From Paraspadella gotoi (taxonomy: Eukaryota; Chaetognatha): a stretch of 64,000 nt of DNA. Shown here piece by piece: positions 41,317-52,891 of the stretch (the stretch's first letter is position 1; every line of letters begins with the position of its first letter). The stretch is from positions 62,001 to 126,000 of the forward strand of contig CM119265.1 of assembly GCA_051294375.1 (NCBI GenBank), given 5' to 3'. The notes under the pieces were generated by a model. That model had not been told where the DNA came from. It was given only the letters and a program-made list of their open reading frames with translations, and did not search any database. The position numbers and the translations under genes are program-made.

Positions 41317-44300
41317 ACGCCGTCCCCCTCGCTTCAACTCAATCACCGTCGACAAATAACCTCTTATACATTCGCGACGCCGGCGATCGGACTAAGTGGT
41401 TGGTCGACGGCGGGGCTCTACTATCGATCGTCCCGCCTACAAAGGAGCAACGTCAAGCCGGCCCAGATCCAAAGATCCGCCTTCAAGCCGCCAACGGCTC
41501 ACCGATTGAGTGTTATGGGACAGTCGACAAAGTGGTTCAACTCGGCAATAGAAAGTTTAATTATGAATTCATCGTCGCCAATGTCAAACAATTCATACTA
41601 GGCGCGGATTTCCTTGCTGAGAACTTTCTAGCACCTAACCACAGGGATGGACTACTACTTGATCTGCGTGATTACTCAACAATCGCCGCTTCAGTGGCGT
41701 CAGAAACTCCAGCGCACATCAACCTCGTCGACCGACAGGGCGAGCGATATTATAAACTCCTCGACTCTTTCCCATCACTAGCCACGCCAACTTTCGAGGT
41801 GAAAGATCCTAAGCATGGAGTTACACACTCCATTCCCACTGAAGGCAGACCATGCCAATCAAGGGCACGCCGCTTAGATCCAGAAAAGCTGGCCGTCGCT
41901 AAACGTGAGCTGGAGAAAATGGTTTCTCTGGGCATAGCTCGACGTGGAAAATCTGAATGGTCATCTCCGCTTCATGTTGTGGAAAAACCCGACGGCGGAT
42001 GGCGTTGTTGTGGGGATTACAGGCGCCTAAATTCCCAAACAATAGATGACAAATATCCAGTTAAACTTCTAACGGATTTTAACTCACAGCTTGAGGGAAA
42101 GACGATTTTTTCTAAAATCGATCTTTTGAAGGGCTATCATCAGATACCCGTCAATCCTGATGACGTTAAAAAAACGGCGGTTATCACCCCGTTTGGATTG
42201 TATGTCTTTCCACGTTGCCCATTCGGTCTTAAGAATGCCGGGCAAGATTTTCAGAGGCTCATGGATGAGATCTTGGGGGAAATCCCCCATACCTTTGTTT
42301 ATCTTGACGACATTCTTGTTGCCTCATCGTCACCAGAGGAGCATTACCAAGACCTCGAGCGCGTGTTTAAAGCACTGGATGCCAACGGCTTAGTAGTAAA
42401 TACTAAGAAATGTCTGCTAGGACAGGACTCGCTGGAGTTCCTAGGCTTCTTGGTGGACAAAAATGGCGTACGACCTCTGCCTAAACGCGTACAGACTCTC
42501 CAAGAAACGACAAGGCCAACTACCATCAAGGAACTCCAGCGGTTCCTAGGTATGGTAAATTACTACAGGCGCTTTATTCCGAAAGTCGCCCATAGATGCG
42601 CACCACTTTACGACGCATTAAGTGGCAAACCGAAAACCCTCGAATGGACAAGCGACTGCGATCGAGCATTCGAAGCCATCAAGGAAGGATTAGTGCAAGC
42701 GGCTCTCCTCCACCACCCCAGAACCGGCGCTCAATTGTGCATCACGACCGACGCGTCGGACCAGGCAGTGGGCGCGGTCCTGGAGCAGCGTGGGCCAAAA
42801 GGCTGGGAACCGCTCGCCTTTTTTTCGACCAAACTGGCCAAAAACCAGAGGTTATGGCCTCCCTTCGACAAGGAGCTTTTCGGCGCCTTCAAGGCCGTCC
42901 GGCATTTCCGGCATTGGGTGGAAGGACGTTCTTTTACGTTGTACACCGATCACCAGAGTTTGGTCTCAGCCATAAGGAAAAAGTCGGAACCACAAACAGT
43001 GCGTCAATCCTATCAATTGTCTGTCATTGCAGAATTTACGACGGATGTTAGGTACTTAAAGGGCAAGGCGAACGTGGTCGCCGACGCCCTATCTCGACCT
43101 AACGCCCTGCCGACGACGACGACTCCGCCGACGAATCCCTCCACGTCAGCGACGCAGGCCTCAACGCCAACGTCAACAGATTCACCGGCGACTCGGCCCA
43201 AAAACTCAATGACGACCTCATCATCAAGCGAGACCGCTCATACGCCTTCATCATCGACAGCGACGACCGATTCCGCGCTCATAGCGTCAACATCCTCAAC
43301 AGAAAACGAAAAAGAGAGAGGAATAAAGGAGAATCGACTCGAGGACGCCCACGCGTTAATATCGTCGCTAACAAACTTCGAAATAAACTTCGAACAAATG
43401 GCAAGGGAGCAGGTGCTTGATCCAGATTACCAGAGCATAGCAGAGAATGCAAGATCAGGACTCTCATTTAGAAAAATTAAAGTGGGGGAACAAGATCTAC
43501 TCGTTGACGTTTCAAACGGGCCGGCGCGCCCATTCGTCCCGGCGTCATGGCGCCGGCGGATTTTCGACATTATACATGGACTCGGCCATCCGGGAGTAGA
43601 GGCCACACGCAAAGCAGTCGCGGCCAAATTCGTCTGGACGTCGATGCGCCAAGACGTGACGAAGTGGGCGCGGGACTGCTTGGACTGCCAGCGAGCCAAA
43701 GTTACCAGACACGTTGTCCCGGAAATCGGCGAGTTTAAGGTGCCACCACAACGATTTCAACATCTCAACTTAGATCTCGTTAAAATGCCAACGTCTAACG
43801 GCTTCTCTCACTTACTAACAATAGTCGACAGGTTTTCGAGATGGCCGTCAGCCATCCCGATCAAGGACACCCTCACTACAACCATTCTAGATGCTTTGAG
43901 TCACAATTGGATTAGTGTGTTCGGCACGCCCACAATAATCACCACCGATAGAGGAACTCAATTTAATTCCGCGCTGTGGCGTCAATTGACCAAAAGCTGG
44001 GGAATTAAACATCAGATGACGACCTCCTACCACCCCCAGGCGAACGGCCTAGTAGAACGATTTCATAGGAGGTTGAAGGAGTCCCTCATCGCCCTCGCTC
44101 GAGAAAACCGTGAAAAATGGTTTTGGAAGCTTCCAATGACAATGCTCGCAATTCGTACGACTATCAAAGAGGACATCGGCGCCTCCGCGGCCGATTTGGT
44201 CTTCGGCGAGGGCATCAGAGTCCCCGGCGCCCTTCTCGACGACCCTCAAAACGACAACGCCGAGCTACAACGTCAACGACGGAACCAATTGGCGAAACTG

Positions 44301-45080
44301 CGCGTCGAGGTGGCGAGGCTACAACCAACTCCAACATCAGCTCATCACCATCCGACAATCCATCTTCCAAGCAACCTCCAGACGGCACAATACGTTTTCG
44401 TCAAACGCGCAGGCGTCAATCCACCCTTGGTCCCGCCCTACGAGGGCCCCTACAAGGTAATTAACAGAAATGGAATTAATTTTACAATTGAAATTCCCAG
44501 CGTCGGACGAGAGACGATCAACATCGCGCGCGTGAAGCCAGCTTGGGTCAGCGACGAGACGCTGGAGGTCGATCAAGCACACCCCCAGCGACGCCCACCA
44601 GGCCGTCGACCCGGTCCCAGGACAACAACGCCGGCGCCAACATCACGAATCACGCGTTCAAATCATCAACGCGCCTCTTCACCCGATCCGACGCCTCCGT
44701 CTCCTCCTCCTCCTCCTCCTCCTCCTCCTCCTCCTTCACCGACCGTCTCCCCGACCTCACCCAAGCAACCCCATCGTCTCCCCGACCCCCACCAGTCGCC
44801 TTTACGTTTTTTCTCAAATCCTTCCCATTCTCCCGAGCCTCCACGCAAGACGAGTCCAGCGTCAAAAAGGCAAAAAGGGGAAGACAACAACAACAACAAC
44901 GAAAAGAGAGAGAATGAGCCAATCATCGAACGTTTCTCTAAGCCAAGCTCAGACGACTTCTCACGAAGATGTCCAGGCATGACAAGACCTACATATTCCG
45001 TTGTACTGAAGGAGATGCTCAGAAGACAAAACGATCACAACAACAACAACCAAAAAAGCAAAAGTCCCCCTGTCACCTAA
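41313..45080 (+). CDS. pol: Pol of B2 (protease, reverse transcriptase, RNase H, integrase), intact
   Basis: 1255 codons, uninterrupted. Protease WLVDGGALLS near residue 32 (DGG, not D-S/T-G). Reverse transcriptase with FVYLDDILVAS near 329. RNase H with TTDASDQAVGAVLEQ near 479 and TLYTDHQSLV. A Ser/Thr-rich linker at about 590-670. Integrase zinc finger HGLGHPG near 754 and CLDCQ near 789; catalytic D near 820 (LDLVKMP), D near 877 (TTDRGTQF), E near 911 (NGLVERFH). GPY/F module YEGPYKV near 1042. No chromodomain is visible. Instead a Pro run is followed by an Asn/Glu-rich stretch and a tail with ERFSKPSSDDFS (about 1206) and RPTYSVVLKEMLRRQ (about 1225). Confidence 0.96.
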   Translation: MNAVPLASTQSPSTNNLLYIRDAGDRTKWLVDGGALLSIVPPTKEQRQAGPDPKIRLQAANGSPIECYGTVDKVVQLGNRKFNYEFIVANVKQFILGADFLAENFLAPNHRDGLLLDLRDYSTIAASVASETPAHINLVDRQGERYYKLLDSFPSLATPTFEVKDPKHGVTHSIPTEGRPCQSRARRLDPEKLAVAKRELEKMVSLGIARRGKSEWSSPLHVVEKPDGGWRCCGDYRRLNSQTIDDKYPVKLLTDFNSQLEGKTIFSKIDLLKGYHQIPVNPDDVKKTAVITPFGLYVFPRCPFGLKNAGQDFQRLMDEILGEIPHTFVYLDDILVASSSPEEHYQDLERVFKALDANGLVVNTKKCLLGQDSLEFLGFLVDKNGVRPLPKRVQTLQETTRPTTIKELQRFLGMVNYYRRFIPKVAHRCAPLYDALSGKPKTLEWTSDCDRAFEAIKEGLVQAALLHHPRTGAQLCITTDASDQAVGAVLEQRGPKGWEPLAFFSTKLAKNQRLWPPFDKELFGAFKAVRHFRHWVEGRSFTLYTDHQSLVSAIRKKSEPQTVRQSYQLSVIAEFTTDVRYLKGKANVVADALSRPNALPTTTTPPTNPSTSATQASTPTSTDSPATRPKNSMTTSSSSETAHTPSSSTATTDSALIASTSSTENEKERGIKENRLEDAHALISSLTNFEINFEQMAREQVLDPDYQSIAENARSGLSFRKIKVGEQDLLVDVSNGPARPFVPASWRRRIFDIIHGLGHPGVEATRKAVAAKFVWTSMRQDVTKWARDCLDCQRAKVTRHVVPEIGEFKVPPQRFQHLNLDLVKMPTSNGFSHLLTIVDRFSRWPSAIPIKDTLTTTILDALSHNWISVFGTPTIITTDRGTQFNSALWRQLTKSWGIKHQMTTSYHPQANGLVERFHRRLKESLIALARENREKWFWKLPMTMLAIRTTIKEDIGASAADLVFGEGIRVPGALLDDPQNDNAELQRQRRNQLAKLRVEVARLQPTPTSAHHHPTIHLPSNLQTAQYVFVKRAGVNPPLVPPYEGPYKVINRNGINFTIEIPSVGRETINIARVKPAWVSDETLEVDQAHPQRRPPGRRPGPRTTTPAPTSRITRSNHQRASSPDPTPPSPPPPPPPPPPPSPTVSPTSPKQPHRLPDPHQSPLRFFSNPSHSPEPPRKTSPASKRQKGEDNNNNNEKRENEPIIERFSKPSSDDFSRRCPGMTRPTYSVVLKEMLRRQNDHNNNNQKSKSPPVT

Positions 45081-45144
45081 CTGACAATCGGAGCGTCTTC
45101 TCCCAGGCATCCTCGGTCTTCCTCCCGCCAGCTCCGATTGCCAG
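45081..45144 (+). other. Stem-loop directly after the B2 pol stop
   Basis: Starts at the first base after TAA. CAATCGGAGC (45085-45094) pairs perfectly with GCTCCGATTG (45131-45140); outer CTG/CAG extends it with one mismatch. The loop carries GGCATCCTCGGTCTTC, shared with B1b. Confidence 0.82.
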
Positions 45145-45420
45145 TGGCCTAATTGTACAGTATTTTACAAATTTGATTATTATTTTACAAAGTTTAGTAA
45201 TTTTTGGTTGTTATGGAATTTTTTGAAATGTTATGGAATGACGATGGAGTAATTTTTGCACGTTTAAACCGGTCTTTAGACCAAATTTTTATTTTTCGTT
45301 GTATATAGAAGTATATATATTTTAGAGAAATTAATTATCAACACACAAGTCAAACACACAGATGGACGACAACTAATTTTGTTATAATATGTTATTACCC
45401 ATTATTACAACAGGGGGGCA
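45145..45420 (+). other. 3' untranslated region and polypurine tract of B2
   Basis: AT-rich, non-coding, ending in CAGGGGGGCA (45411-45420) just before the LTR. Confidence 0.8.
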
Positions 45421-46115
45421 TGCGGCCACCTGAGACAATTAATTTCGGTGTATTCCAGAGTTGGATTCGAACCATCGAACTCAGGCCTGGGACGCTGGGA
45501 CTATGAGCAATCAGCACCAGGAAGGCCATGAGTCTTAGATGATTAAAACAGATCTTATAGGCTTTAATCCTTCTTCTTCGAAGCCAGCCTTTTGTTTTCA
45601 ACTCAGATCAACTGATTTGTTCACACAATCAAATAGATGGCTTCCCGCCTTTTCAAACTGATTAGTTTCAACTGATTGTTACCTGAAAATCGATTTCTCT
45701 GATTATAGTCACTCTGGTTTTTAATCTCGAAATAAAACGTTGATCTTTCACAATAAAAAACATTGTTTTTAATTCTTCTCTCAATGTAAATAATACATTC
45801 CTTCAAAGAGAAAAACCTTATTGTTGAAACTCTCTCAATTTGAATTCGAATTCTTAATAATCAAGTAAATATCTTCTACAATGATTTAAACTTCGATTTA
45901 AAATATTCAAACTGATTTAAAACTCATTCGACTTGATTTTAACCTCGATATTAAAATATCAAATTGAAAACATCAACTCTGTTATAATGTGAGCACGCTT
46001 TCCCTGCCCGGCAGGTTCATCTTCACTTGAAGTGGATTCACTTACTCGATTAGTTACGCGTCACGTTCCTGTCACGCCACGAGTCACGCTGTGGTGACCT
46101 CGATGTCGAGCCACA
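45421..46115 (+). repeat. 3' LTR of B2
   Basis: 695 bp, TGCGGCCACC to GAGCCACA, then telomere repeats. Confidence 0.92.
45455..45525 (-). other. tRNA-like module in the B2 3' LTR
   Basis: Minus-strand B-box GGTTCGAATCC (plus 45463-45473) and an A-box-like TGGTGCTGATTG about 45 nt before it. Same module as in the 5' LTR, antisense to the element. Confidence 0.55.
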
Positions 46116-46709
46116 TGGGTTAGGGTTAGGGTTAGGTTAGGGTTTAAGGGTTAGGGTTAGGGGTTAGGGTTAGGGGTTAGGGTGTAGGGTTAGGGTTAGG
46201 TTAGGGTTGGGTTAGGGTTAGGGTTAGGGTTAGGGTTAGGGTTAGAGGGTTAGGGTTGGTTAGGGTTAGGGTTAGGGTGTTAGGGTTAGTAGGGTTAGGG
46301 TTAGGGTTAGGGTTTAGGCGTTTAGGGTTAGGGGTTAGGTTTAAGGGTTAGGGGGTTAGGGGTTTAGGGTTAGGGTTAGGGTTAGGGTTAGGTAGTTAGG
46401 GTTAGGGTTAGGGAGGGTTAGGTTAGGGTTAGGTTAGGGTTAGGGTTAGGGTTAGGGTTGTGTGGTGGGTTAGGGGGTTAGGGGTTAGGGTTAGGGTTAG
46501 GGTTAGGGTTAGGTGTTAGCGGGTTAGGGTTAGGGTTAGGTTAGGGTTAGGTGGTTAGGGTTAGGGTTAGGGTAGGGTTAGGGTTAGGGTTAGGGTTGGG
46601 GTTTAGGTTAGGGGTTAGGGTTAGGGTTAGGGGGTTAGGTTTAGGGTTAGGGTTAGGGGTTAGGGTTAGGGTTAGGGGTTAGGGTTAGTGGTTAGGGTTA
46701 GGGTTAGGG

Positions 46710-46746
<37 letters not shown>

Positions 46747-46785
46747 GTTAGGGTTTTAGGGTTAGGGTTTAGGTTAGGTTAGGGT
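46116..46785 (+). repeat. Telomeric TTAGGG array T4
   Basis: About 670 bp, plus-strand TTAGGG with more irregular units than T2 or T3, ending TTAGGGT at the A6 LTR. Confidence 0.96.
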
Positions 46786-46913
46786 TGTAGCCTGTGACCG
46801 CAGAAAAATAATAATAATATTTTTATAATAACCGAATCATTAATTATTAATTAATTAATCCTTCCATGATTAATATCCTTCTATTACGAGTCCTCTGATA
46901 ATTAATTACGAGT

Positions 46914-46921
46914 TATAAATA
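46914..46921 (+). promoter_or_regulatory. TATA box of the A6 5' LTR
   Basis: TATAAATA just before the tRNA-like module, repeated at 53017-53024 in the 3' LTR. Confidence 0.6.
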
Positions 46922-46925
46922 ACAC

Positions 46926-46997
46926 TTACCTGATCGGATTCGAACCAGCGACCTAGCGGCCCATAGTCCGATGCTCTAACCACTTGGCCGCCGAGAC
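46926..46997 (-). other. tRNA-like module in the A6 5' LTR
   Basis: About 72 nt on the minus strand: A-box CGGCCAAGTGG, then TTAGAGC, a T33-like position, and B-box GGTTCGAATCC. Stems are only partly paired. Confidence 0.65.
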
Positions 46998-47221
46998 ACT
47001 TTAGTTACAAATGATTGGAACTTCCTCATATTGAATTCTGAAAGCTCCCGACGTCCCTTTTGTTTTATATATCGAATCCAAGGGCCTTCGTTATCGTTAT
47101 TAATCCAAAATGGCCGCTGCTGATAAGCAGATGATATTTGTAACCTTTACAGAGACGATTCGGTTATAAGTCACTTCTCTTTGATCCTGTAACTCTGCCA
47201 GGGTATTCGCCTATCTACAAC

Positions 47222-47240
47222 TGGTGAGCCCAACTCGAAC
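47222..47240 (+). promoter_or_regulatory. Primer-binding site of A6
   Basis: TGGTGAGCCCAACTCGAAC, 3 nt after the LTR end. Confidence 0.8.
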
Positions 47241-47427
47241 TGATTTACCAACCTCTGATACTTATCTCAAAACCTACCGCCAATCTTACTGAGCTTAGAA
47301 CTTATTCATCGAAAATGAGTCTTTTCCTCTAAACTGAATAAACAACTAATAAATCAAACAAAACAGAAGAAAACGGAGGACAACGTTTCCAAGAGGTCGT
47401 TCAGCGGATCCAATCGTCTCCTCAGGT

Positions 47428-47467
47428 AGGCAAGACGTGAAGCATTAGGCTAATTTTCCTTGCCTAT
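47428..47467 (+). other. Leader stem-loop of A6
   Basis: TAGGCAAG (47428-47435) pairs with CTTGCCTA (47460-47467); the loop contains ATTAGGCT; preceded by CTCAGG. Confidence 0.7.
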
Positions 47468-47525
47468 CTCTCACCACGACCTTCCTCCCTTTTCTTTCCC
47501 CCTTTCCAACGCCATCAACTGACGA

Positions 47526-48612
47526 ATGAGTGGCCCTGCCGGCAGCACCCGCGCACGAATCGCGCAAACCAGCAGCACCAGTGAAGCTTCTCCAGGTGCT
47601 CCAGACAACGCCGCCTTCCTTCAACCTCCACCTTCCGCTGCAATTGGATTTGGGCGTGGCAGACGCTCTCCAAACGCGATCGCCGCCCAAGGCAACTTCA
47701 ATTTCCAACCGACGTCTCCATTCGCCGCCCACATGGCCGCCGCCGCGGCGCCAGATCCTCAGGAGGAACTCGTCCGCGCCCTCGCCGCCACGCTCTCTGC
47801 ATCCCTTCAGGGCATGTCTCTTAAGAAGCCTAAGTTACCCGACTTCGACGCTGATANNNNNNNNNNGTGGATACAGCGAGTGGAGGCGGCCTACACTCGC
47901 GCAGGCACCTCCACAGCCAAGGAAAAGTNNNNNNNNNNAGAGGACAAGTTCGCTGTCGACTTTAACCCTCGCGTTAACGCCTTTCTCTTCGGAACGGCCG
48001 ACGACACCCAATGGACAGCTTTCCTCGATTATCTCAGGACCGAATATGGCCGAACTCGGTCACAACAAGCGTCATCTCTGATCGATGGCACTCGTCGAGA
48101 GGGCCGTCGACCTTCTCAGCTCCTCGCCATCATGAAGGAGAAGGCGGGGAAAGTCACAGTGGATGATATCCTCAAAGAATTACTCCTACGCGAATTACCA
48201 ACGGAAATTCAGCGAAATCTAGCGGAGAGAGTCGAATCCGTCGACGCCGAGACGGCCGCCAAATTCGCCGACGCTTACTTCGACAAAGAAGGAAAACCTC
48301 TACACTCAGCGTCATCAACGGCGGCCTTCGCCGTCAATCAGCCGATTCCCAATCTGATGCAGGACGACACCTTTTCAAATGACGACATAAACGCCGTCAA
48401 TCGACCTCGTCAAGGTCAAGCAGCCCGTCGACCTTTCAGCGCAGCACGTCGACCAGCGAATCCCGATAAGGCAACTATGGATCATAGCCATCAGTCGAAA
48501 ACGTCAAAAGTAGAAATATGCTACTATCATCGAAAATTCGGCGACTNNNNNNNNNNATGTGAGTCAGGCTGTTTCCGTTATCGCACGGAAAACTCGAAGG
48601 CCGGCGNNNNNN
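47526..48612 (+). CDS. gag: Gag of A6
   Basis: MSGPAGSTRAR start, LKKPKLPDFD, TEYGRTRSQQASSLIDGTRR, EICYYHRKFGD zinc motif start. The frame is open throughout, but three short N gaps hide residues and a fourth covers the stop, so the end is estimated from the other family A copies. Confidence 0.88.
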
Positions 48613-48616
48613 NNNN

Positions 48617-51600
48617 AACGCCATCCCGACCGGCCCAATTATCAACAGCAACGATGCCCTTCTCTTCGTTCACGATAGCGACAACAAACTCACGTGGCTC
48701 GTCGACGGCGGCGCCACAGTGTCCATCGTTCCCCCAACTAAACAAGAGAGAGAACGAGGAGAAAATAAAACTAAACTCAGGGCAGCTAACGGATCTCCCA
48801 TTCCCTGTTTTGGTTACAAGGACGTCCAGGTCCGTCTCGGAGGTAGAAAATTTCCCTTCACTGTAACCATTGCAGAAGTCACTCAACCCATATTAGGCTC
48901 AGACTTTTTGGCTGAGCACTATCTCGCCCCAAACCATCGAGATGGTTTTTTAATAGACCTGCAGAATTTTAGTACAATCCCAGCATCAAAAGCAAATAAG
49001 CAACAACCTTTAAGGGTAAATTTCGTCGATCAGGCCGACGACCCCTATTATAAGTTATTAGATACTTACCATGACCTTTGCACTCCATCGTTTCAACCAA
49101 AGGACCCTAAACATGGAGTGAGACATTACATTCCCACAACAGGTCGTCCAGTTCAATCGCGAGCCCGTCGATTGGCCCCCGACAAACTCGAGGTGGCCAA
49201 GAAGGAGCTGGACAAACTCTGCGAACTAGGCATCGCCCGCCGCGCCAAAAGCGAGTGGGCGTCGCCCTTGCTCGTCGTCAACAAACCGGACGGCGGTTAC
49301 CGCGTTTGTGGAGACTTTCGTCGCCTAAACAACGCCACCCTCGACGACAAATACCCGGTGAAAACCCTTAACGACTTCAACGCCAACTTGTGTGGAAAGA
49401 AAGTCTTCAGTAAAATCGATTTACTGAAGGGTTATCACCAGATACCCGTGGCCGACGAGGACATACAAAAAACCGGCGTCATAACTCCATTCGGCTTATA
49501 TGTCTTCCCTAGGACCCCGTTCGGTCTAAAGAACGCGGGTCAAGACTTTCAACGCTTGATGGATGAAATTCTTGATGGACTTCCCTACGTCTTTGTGTAT
49601 ATCGATGATATACTGGTCGCCTCCAAAAATCACGAGGAACACGAGAAACACCTCCGAGAAGTTTTCGATACACTTCACCAAAACGGTCTTGTTGTCAACA
49701 GACAGAAATGTGTATTGGGAAAGCCTTCTCTAGAATTTTTAGGCTACCACGTAGACGCCAACGGGATCTCCCCACTACCAGGGAGAGTGGCCGCCATTAA
49801 CGAGACCACACCACCCACAACCATAAAGGAACTCCAAAGGTTCCTGGGGATGATCAATTATTATAGGCGATTCATCCCCAGGTCAGCTCATCACCTCTAT
49901 CCACTCTTCGAGGCATTGAAAACAAAAACGAGGCCACGCACCTTAGACTGGACGCCAGCTTGCCAACAAGCTTTTGATTCCATTAAGCAAGCACTCGCTA
50001 AGGCCACAATGCTTTGCCATCCTCGACCAGGTGCATCCCTAGNNNNNNNNNNTGACGCCTCAAACACGGCAATAGGCGCCGTATTGGAACAAAGAGGCCC
50101 TCGTGGCTGGGAGCCACTGGCATTTTTTTCTGCCAAACTACAAAAGAGTCAACAATTATGGCCTCCATTCGATCGGGAATTGCTCGCAGCATGGCGAGCC
50201 ATTCGCCACTTCAGAACCATGATCGAAGGCCAAAAATTCACACTCTACACAGACCACAAATCGTTGATTCCAGCATTAGCAAAAAAATCAGAGCCACACA
50301 CGGCACGACAAACTTACCAGCTCGCCGGCATAGCGGAATTTACCACCGATATACAATACCTCGCCGGCAAAGCAAACGTCGTCGCCGATTCTCTGTCTCG
50401 ACCAAATGCTGAGAAAAATCCGAATTCGAATCCTTCTCCTCCTACTCCTTCTTCTCCCCCTCCCTCACCCACTCCCCAACCTCTCTTCCCTTCTTTCTCT
50501 GCCCCCATTCCCTCTCCTCCCCCAATTGTAGCTACAATCGACAAAGAAGTCCCCACGGAGAAGCAACAAGATCTCGATCAACTCGTTTACTCAATCCTTC
50601 AACACGGTTTGGACATGCAAAAGATGGCCGTCGACCAGCCACTGGACGCCGAGTTTCGACGCATCACAACCGACGCTAGTTCCAGCCTCCGTTTCCGCCG
50701 GATCCCGATTGGAGAAACGTCTATCACAGTCGACATTAGTAATGGCCCTCCTCGCCCCTTCGTGCCATTCTCCTGGCGCCGTCGAGTCTTCGAGACGGTC
50801 CACAATCTGGGCCATCCCGGCGTCGAGAGGACACGACAAACAATCAGCGAAAAATTCGTGTGGCCCTCAATGCGCGCCGATGTCTCTCGGTGGGCTCGAG
50901 AGTGCCACGAATGTCAGCGGTCCAAAGTAACGCGAAATACGGTGCGGAAATAGGCACCTTCGAAACTCCCTGAGCGCCGCTTCAATATATTCAACGTCGA
51001 CATCGTGACCCTTCCATCATCGAACGGATTTAACTATGTCTTAACGGCCGTCGACAGATTCACTCGATGGCCGACAGCTATCCCCATGAAGGATATCGCA
51101 GCCAAGACCGTCGCCGACGCTCTCGTCCATGGCTGGATATCCTCCTTCGGAGTGCCGGCCACTATTACAACAGATCGAGGTTCCCAATTCCTCTCCTCGA
51201 CATGGCGACAATTATTATCTTCATGGGGAATTTCTCACAACTTAACTACAGCCTACCATCCCCAATCGAACGGCCTCGTAGAGAGGTTCCACCGGCGCTT
51301 AAAAGAAGCCCTCATCGCTCTCGGCGCTGATTCACGAGGAGATTGGTATTGGCGACTTCCCTGCGCCCTTCTCGCCATCAGGACGACGCTCAAACCTGAC
51401 GTCGGCGCCTCTCCAGCCGAACTCGTATATGGAGAAGCAATAGCGGTCCCTGGGGACCTAATTTCGACTCAGACCGGAAGTGACGCCCGCGAGAGAGAGC
51501 AACGACGCCGCACACTCGCCAATTTGCGCCTCGAGGTCTCACGTCTACAACCAGCTCCAACGACAACTCACCGTCAACCTCGCGTGCATCTTCCCGACGC

Positions 51601-52409
51601 CTTACGACACGCCTCACACGTATACGTCCGTAGAGGAGGCGTGGCCACGTCTTTATCGGCGCCATATCTCGGACCATATCGCGTAATCTCTCGTGATCAA
51701 TTAACTTTTAAAATCGAAATCCCTGGACGACAAAACGAAAACGTTTCAATCTCTCGCCTAAAACCCGCTTTCGAGGCGGACGACGACGCCGGAAATGACG
51801 CCAGCGGCGGCGCTAGGTCCACCACGCACGCCGTCGCCTCCTCCCTCGGCCCCCGCCGGGCCGGCGTCCCGGAATCAGAAGCCGTTTCCCCGCTCCATCA
51901 ACTCGGAATCTTCGATCAAGTACAACCGAGAACTCGTCCGCTCCGTCCTCCTCCTCTCTCCTCCTCCTCCTCCTCCCTCCCCCCCCCTCACCTGCCCCCC
52001 TACCTCCCCGCGACCACATCGACCTTCACTTCCCTCCCTGGTCGATTTCCCCCTTAAAACATAAAAAAAACAAACCGGGCCAAAAAGTAAACAAAGATGT
52101 AAACAAACCGGTAAGATCAAGAGGAGGAAGAGCAATTCGACGCCAACGAAGACGATTCCAGCCCAACGCAACACGAGGCATCCCCGGAGACGATCCCCTT
52201 CCTGCCCTCGTCCCCTCGTCGCTTCCCTCGCCTCATATATTCTCGAAACCAACGCCCGATAATTTTTTCATATCGAGCGGCGAGGCGTCAAAATTCGCCT
52301 TCAAACGTCAACTCCACTCGCCGTCCTACTCGGCGGTCGCTAGCACCATGTGCTCCAGCAAATCAACAACGAGGAGACCTCTCCATCACAAACTCGAACG
52401 GGTCAGTGA
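48617..52409 (+). pseudogene. pol: Pol of A6 with several frameshifts in integrase and tail
   Basis: The start is hidden in a 10-N gap; the frame opens with NAIPTG at 48617 and runs to 50952 through protease (WLVDGGATVS), reverse transcriptase (FVYIDDILVAS near 49600), RNase H and the integrase zinc finger (HNLGHPG, CHECQ). A missing base near 50945 and several indels up to 51005 break the frame between the zinc finger and the first catalytic residue. It is open again from about 51005 through TTDRGSQF, NGLVERFH and YLGPYRV to about 51815, where an extra G shifts it before the Pro tract. The tail (FSYRAARR, NSTRR, HVLQQINNEE) is recognisable to about 52409. The minus-strand fragment at 53986-54690 carries the same tail in one open frame. 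Confidence 0.9.
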
Positions 52410-52891
52410 ATCACAAAACTCATTCTTTTTCAGTTAACCTGGTGAAATTCAATCCTGTCCTGAATTCACCCTTTCAAAAAAACTTTAAATTACATTTTTT
52501 CAATTTCAATTGTCGTTTATTTCACTCGAATACATCTCGAAATATTTTTAATTATGTTAAACGTTAATAAGAACGTTACATAATCATCGAATTAATCGCG
52601 AATCTCGTTACTCATCCTAATCATCAAAAATTTAAAACCCGTTACTCGTTCCAAATTATTTATCACCGTTTACTATCGTTTATCATCTTTAAAAAACGAT
52701 TCGATTTTTACTTAGCTTGAACGACAGTGTATACTACTATTCTAACGTGTTTTACCTATACCTTTTAAAAAACTTAGATCACAATCGTAGTAAATACTTT
52801 TATTAACAAACGATCTTTATTCACAAAGGCTTTTTAAACTTTAGATAAAATCGCGCCAAAATATTTTTTCCCCTAATTTTATCTGGGGGCG
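52410..52891 (+). other. 3' untranslated region and polypurine tract of A6
   Basis: AT-rich, ending TTATCTGGGGGCG before the LTR TG at 52892. Its sequence is repeated on the minus strand at 53682-53985. Confidence 0.8.

Larger units (their letters stand above)
39347..46115 (+). mobile_element. Element B2, complete Ty3/gypsy LTR retrotransposon (family B) inside telomere repeats
   Basis: Both LTRs, primer-binding site, leader hairpin, intact gag and pol, stem-loop after the stop, and polypurine tract are present, about 6.8 kb. Telomere repeats flank it on both sides (TTAGGGT on the left, TGGGTTAGGG on the right). It is one of two copies in the window with uninterrupted gag and pol, and the only one with telomere repeats on both sides. 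Confidence 0.95.
46786..47219 (+). repeat. 5' LTR of A6 (subtype A-IV)
   Basis: 434 bp, TGTAGCC to TCTACA, TATAAATA at 46914-46921. Agrees with the 3' LTR apart from small indels. Confidence 0.92.

Noticed and set aside
41313-45080. An envelope gene (errantivirus-like element)
   Set aside because: No third open frame lies between pol and the 3' LTR in B2 or B3, and no signal peptide or membrane segment is visible there.
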